Assembly: GCA_009835515.1 (NCBI GenBank) | Contig: VXXH01000438.1 | Location: forward strand, 1 to 5,702 | Length of the DNA: 5,702 bases | Source: Candidatus Poribacteria bacterium | GTDB taxonomy: Bacteria; Poribacteria; WGA-4E; WGA-3G | Reading direction: 5' to 3' | In this document: one piece after another, positions 1 to 5,454 of the stretch | How positions within the stretch are numbered: the stretch's first letter is position 1 | Layout of the letters: every line of letters begins with the position of its first letter | Notes under the pieces: model-generated | Database searches by the model: none | Seen by the model: the letters and a program-made list of their open reading frames with translations, nothing else | What the model was told of the DNA's origin: nothing | Position numbers and translations under genes: made by a program

Positions 1-73
1 AAAACCCCAAATGCGACGTGCATTATTGCCCGTTGCACCAAGAAGTGCACAGATATTTTTAGTTCCACTATAT

Positions 74-168
74 TAGTTGTCAGTTAAAGAGGTTTCAGTT
101 CAGCGACAACGGTTCTTGTTTGCAAATCACTTCTTAACTGATGACGGATGACTGAAAACTGACAACTA
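74..168. repeat. Inverted-repeat element A with heptamer arms, abutting the membrane-protein stop codon
   Basis: This is an imperfect inverted repeat. The right arm, read on the minus strand from 168 to 134, is five 7-bp units: TAGTTGT, CAGTTTT, CAGTCAT, CCGTCAT, CAGTTAA. The left arm (74-87) keeps only two units, TAGTTGT and CAGTTAA, followed by AGAGG. The outermost 12 bp of the arms (TAGTTGTCAGTT) match exactly. A 17-bp stretch at 80-96 is identical to the reverse complement of element B at 3426-3442, which shows common origin and opposite orientation. The first bases of the right arm supply the TAG stop codon (168-166) of the upstream gene. No transposase is encoded. It could act as an RNA stem at the 3' end of the transcript, but no clear U-tract follows, so I do not call it a terminator. 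Confidence 0.8.
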
Positions 169-2424
169 TTTCCGCATTAGAATTTCCGTGCTGTTAATGT
201 CTATCGCAAGTTCATAGTTCGCCTGCAAATACGCCGCAATCAACGGATGCCGTTCCTCGACACGGATACCGTCAACGGCATCGAACCAACCCCCTGTTTT
301 AAAGATCACCAAACGTGTTTGGTCTCGTTCAAGAGCCTCTATAACCTCTTGCTGCATTGAGGGTGTCGATGCGTACGAGACCTGATGGAATCGGGAGACT
401 CCGGGTCGGTTCGCAAAGAAATAGTAGGCACCCTGACTCGTAAAGTCGAAAATCTTTTCGTTCTCTGCCGTATTTTCCTTAATATAGGTGACGATCTTTT
501 GAATCTGTTCAACCTGATCGTCTGGGATATCTACTGCACCAGCGCGCACTAACTCCTGCGATACGGTGCTTTGCTTGAACGGATTCTGACGCAACCGCTG
601 CCATTTCTCATTGAAACCCGCCAACGGATGATGCACCTCTCCAACATACCAGCAGAATATGAGTGTCGGAATGAGCACCCATGCTGCCTTCACTGCAGCG
701 TGCCAAGGTCTCTCACCTCTTAGAGATGATAAACCGACACGGCACATTCCGACAATACCACCTTCCAACGGCAGTAGACAGAGCAGCCATAAGAAAGTCG
801 CACCGTAAATCAGGTGTCCACCGTCTGAACGCCCCAACGCTGTCCGAAAGAACGCAATACCACCGAGGAGTAAGAGAAGGAGTTTCATCGTGTTGGCTGA
901 GTAAGTGCCAGATAGACCTCGATATGTCAGGTAAGCCGCGATCATCATAAAGATGCAGATCGGTAAATACCATGGAAACCCTTCACTGAAGATGAAGGCG
1001 CGCCACCCTTCCGACGATAATAGGGCAAGTGTTTTTGATAGAGATGGAAAAGCGAGTCCCCACGTTGCGAGTTGATAGCGACACTGGATATAAGAATTCC
1101 AAATTACATCGTCCAGAGCACCGTGGGAGAAAAAATAGATGCCTACCGAGAGAAAACCAAGCAACACGCCGCAACTATAACTGATTAAGGGTAGCAGATA
1201 TTCTCTCCTATTTCTTTCCGATTGGCTTTGCCCGCTTCCACGCTCTGTTCTAAAACCGCCTTGTAACACATATATAACCAGAAACAATCCGATAGCACCC
1301 AGCGTGTAAAGCCCAATTTCAGTGCTATACCAGAATGCCATACTTGTGGAAAGTCCAGCAAGGAGCAATTTCCATACAAACGTAGGGACCTTGTTCGTGT
1401 GAGTTCCTTGGAAGTGCGTAAGGGAATTCGCTACGAAGGCGAAACTAATTAAGCCGAGACTATGCCGTGGGGATACCCAGAATCCGGTTCCAGAAGCGAT
1501 AAGCACACATAAGAAGGCAGCCAAGAACCTGCTCCGAAACACTTGCAAACCGAGCACGTAGAGCGCAACATAACCGAGTGGCCCCAATATGTCCTCCATT
1601 GTACGTACACCGAATAAGGTCGGTTCAAAGAGTTGGCTGCCAACCCATGCCAAATAAGCATTTTGAAAGAGTCCGTGTTGGATATAGATATCCCGGAACG
1701 GCACTCCGCCGCGTAGCATTTCATTGAGAGGCGCGAGCCGCTCACCTTCGTGGAATAGATCTATGTTGCCGTGGATACTCCCGGAGTAGGTAAGCAGGTA
1801 GATAAAAATTGGAAGGATAATATATTCAAGTCCACCACGCCAAATCTTTGTGGTTCTATAGCCTGCAGAAGCAGAGACACCTTCCTTTTCGCTGGCGAGA
1901 TTTGTATCAGGGGAAACATCTGAATTCCACAACCTAGGGAAGTACCGCTTATACAGCAGTGCCAATTTGAGCAGAATAGATAAACTGATGGGCAAGAGTA
2001 AACCTATTAGGGTACGTTGCCCAATGTAGTAGACTTGTAACCAGCAGAGCCATAGCGGTATGGATGCCAATGCGTTCGCTTTAAGCACGCGCCCGATCGG
2101 TTGCGCAGTTAATTTGGCACACCAGCGCGAATAGAGCCACCATCCACACCAATATAGGCATATCGCTATCGGGATACCGAGCAGTGCCAGCAGATAAAAA
2201 AAGTATTCCTGTTGTTTCGGATACGCGTTAACACTGAGCCAGCCGACGACACCGGCGTTTGAGTGGTATTCAAAAGTGATATGTTTTTGGAGGGTTATCC
2301 CTAAGGCGATTGCGAGGGATGCGACGGAAAACGTAAGGAGCCCAACGTAGGGCTTAAATTCCGGGGCTTTGACAACGCGCATGTCCGGCATAAATTGCTG
2401 AAGGTAGGCTTGCCAGCGCTGCAT
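166..2424 (-). CDS. Polytopic integral membrane protein, GT-C-type glycosyltransferase-like
   Basis: This 752-residue protein has about 12-14 hydrophobic segments; clear ones lie near residues 27-46, 72-98, 114-134, 137-158, 199-215, 349-387, 409-431, 484-502, 512-527, 538-556 and 577-594. The first large loop carries D222-x-x-HEGE (225-228) followed by GGVPFRDIYIQHG (239-251). This acidic loop pattern resembles the catalytic first loop of GT-C enzymes that use lipid-linked sugars. A second polar patch, GRSDGGH (531-537), sits before a late membrane segment. The C-terminal part (about 600-752) is soluble-looking and contains YIKENTAENEKIFDF (647-661), a phrase typical of the C-terminal domain of PMT/ArnT-like proteins. 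The ATG start is supported by GAGG (2433-2436) eight bases upstream. It lies 47 bp after the JAMM gene on the same strand and may be co-transcribed. The TAG stop falls inside repeat element A. A sugar-transfer role is inferred from topology and motifs; the substrate is unknown. Confidence 0.72.
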   Translation of the reverse strand: MQRWQAYLQQFMPDMRVVKAPEFKPYVGLLTFSVASLAIALGITLQKHITFEYHSNAGVVGWLSVNAYPKQQEYFFYLLALLGIPIAICLYWCGWWLYSRWCAKLTAQPIGRVLKANALASIPLWLCWLQVYYIGQRTLIGLLLPISLSILLKLALLYKRYFPRLWNSDVSPDTNLASEKEGVSASAGYRTTKIWRGGLEYIILPIFIYLLTYSGSIHGNIDLFHEGERLAPLNEMLRGGVPFRDIYIQHGLFQNAYLAWVGSQLFEPTLFGVRTMEDILGPLGYVALYVLGLQVFRSRFLAAFLCVLIASGTGFWVSPRHSLGLISFAFVANSLTHFQGTHTNKVPTFVWKLLLAGLSTSMAFWYSTEIGLYTLGAIGLFLVIYVLQGGFRTERGSGQSQSERNRREYLLPLISYSCGVLLGFLSVGIYFFSHGALDDVIWNSYIQCRYQLATWGLAFPSLSKTLALLSSEGWRAFIFSEGFPWYLPICIFMMIAAYLTYRGLSGTYSANTMKLLLLLLGGIAFFRTALGRSDGGHLIYGATFLWLLCLLPLEGGIVGMCRVGLSSLRGERPWHAAVKAAWVLIPTLIFCWYVGEVHHPLAGFNEKWQRLRQNPFKQSTVSQELVRAGAVDIPDDQVEQIQKIVTYIKENTAENEKIFDFTSQGAYYFFANRPGVSRFHQVSYASTPSMQQEVIEALERDQTRLVIFKTGGWFDAVDGIRVEERHPLIAAYLQANYELAIDINSTEILMRK

Positions 2425-2471
2425 GGTTCTTGCCTCAATTGATGTCGAGATTGGAAATTGATTCTACCCTA

Positions 2472-2930
2472 TTAGGCTTGTTTCTGTGGCCCCTCAACCT
2501 CAATAAAATCTTGCGATGTTTCATCCCACGCGAACGCCTTTACGGCGCGTATCTCAGTATCGTAAACGGAGATCACCAGATAAGTCGTACCCGGATAGGT
2601 CGGTTCACCCCACATCGTCGCATCTGCTTTGTCTTTGTCCGAGAAATACGCTTCGTGATTCGGGTGTGAATGATAGAACGCCTTGATCTGCTGTGTCTCA
2701 GACGCTTTGGTAACCTTGAATAAATCATCAGGGTGTATCACGTACGCCGTACGCGCATCACGCGGATATCTGTCAGGGTCTTCCTGATGCAATTCGTTCT
2801 GTATATTACGACATTTCCAGACAAATTCCTGCGTCCCATCACTCAAAATGGCACCGCAGCACTCATCGGGAAACTCCGATTGCGCATGGTCACAAATCTG
2901 GTTGAGGGTTTCTGGTTTCAAGGTTAGCAT
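2472..2930 (-). CDS. JAMM/MPN+ metalloprotease, Mec-like (CysO-cysteine peptidase type)
   Basis: This 152-residue protein has a complete zinc-dependent JAMM signature: Glu23 in DECCG (22-26), then His87-Ser-His89, seven residues, Ser97-x-x-Asp100 (HSHPNHEAYFSDKD, 87-100). In this family the two histidines and the aspartate bind zinc and the glutamate activates water. The length is that of the compact bacterial MPN+ enzymes, with no fused domain and no signal peptide, so it should be cytoplasmic. Bacterial members cleave after the C-terminal Gly-Gly of ThiS/MoaD-like carriers: Mec releases cysteine from CysO-Cys, while QbsD and HcyD trim a C-terminal tail from their carriers. The CysO-like gene immediately upstream makes such a role very likely. 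Tail trimming, cysteine release, or both, cannot be settled from sequence. No Shine-Dalgarno is visible before the ATG; repeat element C ends 11 bases upstream. Two adjacent cysteines (24-25) beside the catalytic Glu are notable. Confidence 0.88.
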   Translation of the reverse strand: MLTLKPETLNQICDHAQSEFPDECCGAILSDGTQEFVWKCRNIQNELHQEDPDRYPRDARTAYVIHPDDLFKVTKASETQQIKAFYHSHPNHEAYFSDKDKADATMWGEPTYPGTTYLVISVYDTEIRAVKAFAWDETSQDFIEVEGPQKQA

Positions 2931-2941
2931 TGAACCGGAAT

Positions 2942-3023
2942 TAGCAATTGGCGGTCAGCAATCAGCAATCAGAAAAAACACTAATAATCCTTCTGACAAC
3001 CGACAACTGACAGCCGACAACTA
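2942..3023. repeat. Inverted-repeat element C, diverged heptamer arms, between carrier and JAMM genes
   Basis: The element fills nearly the whole 93-bp gap between the two genes. The right arm, read on the minus strand from 3023, is five 7-bp units: TAGTTGT, CGGCTGT, CAGTTGT, CGGTTGT, CAGAAGG. The left arm, read on the plus strand from 2942, is also five units: TAGCAAT, TGGCGGT, CAGCAAT, CAGCAAT, CAGAAAA. The arms keep the same unit length, number and CAG phase, but the inner three bases of the unit differ (CAA against TTG), so a continuous stem would be poor. The centre is only about 12 bp. The right edge directly follows the TAA stop (3026-3024) of the carrier gene. Confidence 0.72.
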
Positions 3024-3308
3024 TTAAGATAAACTTCCGCCAGCGATTGCCGGAATAATCGAGATTTCGGCACCGTCTGCGACAGCAGTCTCTTTTCCGT
3101 CAAGGAAGCGGATGTCTTCATCATTAAGATAGATATTTACAAACCGACGGATATTTCCGCCTTCATCACAGAGACGTTCTTTCATCCCCGGATAGTTTGC
3201 TTCGAGATTTTCAATAATGCCTTCAATATTGGCACCTTCTGTCTCAACTTCCGCCATGTTTTGCGTTAAGCGTCTCAGCGGGGTTGGAATACGGACTATT
3301 ACAGCCAT
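3024..3308 (-). CDS. cysO: CysO-like ThiS/MoaD-family sulfur-carrier protein
   Basis: This 94-residue protein has the ubiquitin-like beta-grasp pattern of MoaD/ThiS carriers. It begins with a hydrophobic strand (VIVRIP, 3-8). The middle section has LEANYPGMKERL (35-46), then RRFVNIYLNDEDIRF (54-68), then DGAEISIIPAIAGG (78-91). The phrase RFVNIYxNDEDxRF and the PAxAGG end closely match mycobacterial CysO as I remember it. In this family the C-terminal glycine is adenylated by an E1-like enzyme and converted to a thiocarboxylate that donates sulfur. Here Gly-Gly (90-91) is followed by Ser-Leu-Ser, so the glycine is not exposed in the primary product and proteolysis is probably needed; the adjacent JAMM protease is the natural candidate. 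The ATG has a strong AAGGAG (3321-3326) 12 bases upstream. The gene lies between repeat elements B and C. Sulfur transfer to cysteine is most likely given neighbouring cysH and cysK; molybdopterin or thiamin synthesis is less likely. Confidence 0.87.
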   Translation of the reverse strand: MAVIVRIPTPLRRLTQNMAEVETEGANIEGIIENLEANYPGMKERLCDEGGNIRRFVNIYLNDEDIRFLDGKETAVADGAEISIIPAIAGGSLS

Positions 3309-3320
3309 AGAATATATTTT

Positions 3321-3326
3321 CTCCTT
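3321..3326 (-). promoter_or_regulatory. Strong Shine-Dalgarno of the CysO-like gene
   Basis: The coding strand reads AAGGAG, 12 bases before the ATG at 3308. It lies between the left end of element B (3334) and the start codon, so the repeat did not disrupt the ribosome binding site. It fixes the start of the carrier gene and allows independent initiation after the 235-bp separation from cysH. Confidence 0.7.
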
Positions 3327-3333
3327 TTTGGAA

Positions 3334-3469
3334 TAGTTATCAGTTATCAGTTGTCAGTTGTCAGTTAAGAGGCTTCCTATAATAAATCAACCCTTACAGT
3401 ACTCCCAAACCAGTTGTTTGGACAAGAAACCTCTTTAACTGATAACTGTTAACTGAAAACTGACAACCA
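3334..3469. repeat. Inverted-repeat element B, best-preserved copy, between cysH and the carrier gene
   Basis: The left arm on the plus strand from 3334 is TAGTTAT, CAGTTAT, CAGTTGT, CAGTTGT, CAGTTAA then GAGG. The right arm on the minus strand from 3469 is TGGTTGT, CAGTTTT, CAGTTAA, CAGTTAT, CAGTTAA then AGAGG. Five 7-bp units on each side are nearly complementary over about 39 bp. The roughly 57-bp centre contains a smaller hairpin, CCAAAC (3405-3410), loop CAGTT, GTTTGG (3416-3421). The right edge overlaps the last bases of the cysH gene region: the TAA stop occupies 3472-3470, directly next to 3469. A transcript through this region could fold into a long stem between cysH and the carrier gene. 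No transposase is encoded. Confidence 0.83.
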
Positions 3470-4234
3470 TTAAATCGAATAATGTAATCCACACTCTTTG
3501 TTATTTTCTTCAGTATCTGTGTTTTCTGATGCGGATGCCCCGTTTTGCCAGCGCCACCGTCCCGCACGATTCGGTTCTCCCGGTTTTATGGGTGTCGTGC
3601 AGATGATACATCCGATTGATTCATAATAGTGACCTTGTGCGTCCGCTTCAAGCAACGGATTCACAGGAATTTCGTTTTCACGGACAAACTGCCATACGTC
3701 ATCGGCACTCCACTGAATCAGTGGACTCACCTTCAGCACTGGATGTGTCGTGGATGATATGATTTCTGCCTTTCGGTGTTGTTTTCTTGCATCGGACTGA
3801 TCGTGCCGTATACCGGTTATCCAGACATCCAGTGTTTCCAACAGTCGTTGCATCGGGCGGACCTTCCGGATGTTACAACAGTGTTCCTGTTTTGACTTAC
3901 TGTCAAAAAACAGGTATTCGCCGTGTTGTGCGACCATCTCTTGAACTTCTTGTGGGTCGGGTTGAATCTGTTCGATTTGGATACCATAACGCGATTCTAC
4001 CTTCTCGAAGAAGTCATAAGTTTCCGGGAAGAGACGCAGGGTGTCGAGTGTGCAGACACGGAACGGCAACCCGTTTTCAGCAGCCATGTGAATCATCACC
4101 ATCCCCGAAAGTTGTCCACTTGTGACAATCGCGGCGCGTTCTTTGAACCGTTTAAAGAGAGAGAAAAGAATTTCTTGGGGACTCTCCGTCAACAGAACTT
4201 CTTGGCAGAGAGCCTGATCTACTGGATAGTTCAA
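3470..4234 (-). CDS. cysH: Assimilatory APS-type (phospho)adenylylsulfate reductase with [4Fe-4S] cluster
   Basis: This 254-residue protein reduces adenylylsulfate (APS or PAPS) to sulfite with thioredoxin or a similar donor. Visible family motifs, in order, are LDTLRLFPETYDF (63-75), Cys-Cys at 119-120, TGIRHDQSDAR (140-150), CIIC (209-212), PIKPGEPNRAGRW (215-227) and the C-terminal ECGLH (247-251) carrying the catalytic Cys248. The paired cysteines plus CxxC ligate the [4Fe-4S] cluster that marks APS reductases and is absent from enterobacterial PAPS reductases, so APS is the likelier substrate. The usual Pro in the CxPC motif is Ile here. The start codon is TTG; an in-frame TAA at 4255-4253 rules out any longer form beyond a few codons. 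It lies 30 bp after cysK and is surely in the same transcription unit. Repeat element B follows its stop directly. Confidence 0.93.
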   Translation of the reverse strand: MNYPVDQALCQEVLLTESPQEILFSLFKRFKERAAIVTSGQLSGMVMIHMAAENGLPFRVCTLDTLRLFPETYDFFEKVESRYGIQIEQIQPDPQEVQEMVAQHGEYLFFDSKSKQEHCCNIRKVRPMQRLLETLDVWITGIRHDQSDARKQHRKAEIISSTTHPVLKVSPLIQWSADDVWQFVRENEIPVNPLLEADAQGHYYESIGCIICTTPIKPGEPNRAGRWRWQNGASASENTDTEENNKECGLHYSI

Positions 4235-4248
4235 TTTTTTGATGCTGT

Positions 4249-4254
4249 TCCCTT
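4249..4254 (-). promoter_or_regulatory. Probable Shine-Dalgarno of cysH (decides a non-ATG start)
   Basis: The coding strand reads AAGGGA here. The spacer to the TTG at 4234 is 14 bases, which is long. An in-frame ATC codon at 4243-4241 would be spaced 5 bases from it, but ATC is a very rare initiator. No ATG or GTG exists between the in-frame stop at 4255-4253 and the conserved part of the protein's N-terminus, so TTG is the best choice. Confidence 0.5.
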
Positions 4255-4264
4255 AGTTAAAAAC

Positions 4265-5215
4265 CTACGGAAGCGTATCCATGATGTCTGATTCGATTTC
4301 AAAATAACGACTTAAACTGAAATAGCGTTCCCCAGTGTCGGGGAGAATGGTAACAACTGTTTTATCGGGTCCCTGCGCCTTTGCGACCTGTAACGCAGCA
4401 TAGACATTTGCACCGGACGACATCCCGACCAACAATCCCTCGGCTGTTGAAATTGACTTCATCATTTCGTAAGCCTCTTTTTCGGAGACTGTGATGACCT
4501 CGTCAATGACATCTACATTGAGCACTTCAGGAATCATCCCCGCGCCGAGTCCATCAATCCGAGTAGGTCCCGGTTTGCCGCCGGAAAGTACTGCTGAAAC
4601 ACGCGGTTCCACAGCAACCACCTTCACATTCGGACACGCTGTCTTCAGAACTTCTCCAACCCCTGTCAGTGTGCCGCCTGTACCGACACCTATAACGCAA
4701 AAATCGATGTCAGTACCGATTGCCTTGAGAATTTCGACTGCTGTCGTACGGCGATGAATTTCGGGGTTTGCGGGGTTTGTGAACTGGTTCGGCATATAGT
4801 GCCGCGGGTTCTGTCGGACGATTCTCTCCGCCTCCCAGATCGCACTTGCCATACCGCCGTGCTCCGGGGTCAGCACAATTTTTGCACCGAAGGCAGAGAG
4901 GAGTTCATATTTTTCGCGGCTCACATTTTCTGGCATCGTCAAAGTGACAGGATAGCCTCTCGCGATGCCGACAATAGAAAGTCCTAAACCCGTATTACCA
5001 GCGGTAGGTTCAACGATAGTATCCCCTTTTCTAAGGATACCGCGTTCTTCAGCGTCAACGACCATCGCATAACTAATCCGGTCCTTGATACTGCCGCCGG
5101 GGTTGTAAGCCTCCAACTTTGCGAAGATCGTCGCATCGTCCTTACCGGGCAGTGCATTCAGGCGAATCGTCGGCGTATTCCCGATGAGGTCTGTCAAGTT
5201 TTTAGCGATTTTCAT
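4265..5215 (-). CDS. cysK: Cysteine synthase (O-acetylserine sulfhydrylase family), PLP-dependent
   Basis: This 316-residue fold-type II PLP enzyme makes cysteine from an activated serine and sulfide or a sulfur carrier. The motifs are complete: GNTPTIRLN near the N-terminus (12-20); NPGGSIKDRI (38-47) with the PLP Schiff-base Lys44; PTAGNTG (70-76), the substrate-binding loop with Ala where many members have Ser; the phosphate-binding GTGGTLTG (178-185); GGKPGPTRIDGLGAG (212-226); MSSGAN (265-270); and LPDTGERY (291-298). The GGKPGP...GAG loop resembles CysK (O-acetylserine users) more than mycobacterial CysM, which works with CysO and O-phosphoserine. The ATG start agrees with family length; upstream there is only a weak purine-rich ribosome site. 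It is the first gene after a strong promoter and is followed at 30 bp by cysH, so it leads a sulfur-assimilation operon. Confidence 0.95.
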   Translation of the reverse strand: MKIAKNLTDLIGNTPTIRLNALPGKDDATIFAKLEAYNPGGSIKDRISYAMVVDAEERGILRKGDTIVEPTAGNTGLGLSIVGIARGYPVTLTMPENVSREKYELLSAFGAKIVLTPEHGGMASAIWEAERIVRQNPRHYMPNQFTNPANPEIHRRTTAVEILKAIGTDIDFCVIGVGTGGTLTGVGEVLKTACPNVKVVAVEPRVSAVLSGGKPGPTRIDGLGAGMIPEVLNVDVIDEVITVSEKEAYEMMKSISTAEGLLVGMSSGANVYAALQVAKAQGPDKTVVTILPDTGERYFSLSRYFEIESDIMDTLP

Positions 5216-5248
5216 TTTCGTTCTGCTTGTGTACTTTAGACAATTGCC

Positions 5249-5258
5249 ACTTTAAAGT
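5249..5258. promoter_or_regulatory. Perfect 10-bp palindrome at the cysK transcription start (possible operator)
   Basis: ACTTTAAAGT is a perfect palindrome that overlaps the -10 box and the predicted transcription start of the cysK promoter. A related TACTTTA lies at 5232-5238. A repressor bound here would block initiation. Short AT-rich palindromes arise by chance, so this is a suggestion only. Confidence 0.25.
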
Positions 5259-5284
5259 ATATCATAAACACAGCGAAAAGTCAA
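5256..5284 (-). promoter_or_regulatory. Sigma70-type promoter of the cysK-cysH operon
   Basis: On the minus strand a -35 box TTGACT (5284-5279) is followed by a 17-bp spacer and a -10 box TATACT (5261-5256). The -10 is preceded by TGA, giving an extended -10 (TGnTATACT). Each box differs from consensus at one base and the spacer is optimal. The predicted start near 5249-5250 leaves a leader of about 34 bases before the cysK ATG, too short for a riboswitch. No comparable promoter is seen in front of the other genes, which supports a single operon. Confidence 0.75.
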
Positions 5285-5382
5285 ATTTTCAAATACATTG
5301 CACGTGATCAAGAGATATTCTTACAATGGCAGCAACTTATACCACTTATATTCCACTAAAAAAATAGGGTAAATGAGAGAGT

Positions 5383-5426
5383 ATGCAAAATTCCAGATCG
5401 GAGTGACGGAGTTTTGCCATCTTTTT
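5383..5426 (+). terminator. Possible stem-loop with T-tract in the gap upstream of cysK
   Basis: ATGCAAAATTCC (5383-5394) can pair with GGAGTTTTGCCAT (5408-5420), with one bulged base and a G-T pair, around a 13-base loop; CTTTTT follows at 5421-5426. The geometry fits an intrinsic terminator read on the plus strand, but no plus-strand gene lies to its left. On the minus strand the nearest T-run (5364-5358) is about 18 bases beyond the stem, so its use for the partial gene at 5455-5702 is doubtful. Confidence 0.3.
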
Positions 5427-5454
5427 ATCACGTGGATCTTAGACGTTCATGATG

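Noticed and set aside
1..23. Possible start of another minus-strand gene at the ATG at 23-21
   Set aside because: Only seven codons fit before the edge, there is no Shine-Dalgarno, and nothing else supports it.
34..49. Small hairpin TGCAC, six-base loop, GTGCA downstream of the membrane-protein gene
   Set aside because: The stem is five base pairs and no T-run follows it on the minus strand; it is too weak to call a terminator.
681..1745. Open frames on both strands inside the membrane-protein gene
   Set aside because: They overlap a long gene with clear membrane segments and motifs, have low-complexity or Cys/Arg-rich translations, and show no family features. They are shadows of the real frame.
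3334..3469. Short regularly spaced repeats as a CRISPR-like array
   Set aside because: The units are contiguous 7-mers without spacers and are mirrored across a centre, unlike CRISPR repeats.
3787..4987. Plus-strand open frames across cysH and cysK
   Set aside because: They lie antisense to genes with complete catalytic motifs and have no recognisable domain or good start site.
5300..5435. CACGTGAT (5301-5308) and ATCACGTG (5427-5434) as an inverted pair around the upstream gap
   Set aside because: CACGTG is itself palindromic, the matched length is only eight bases, and the flanks do not extend the match.
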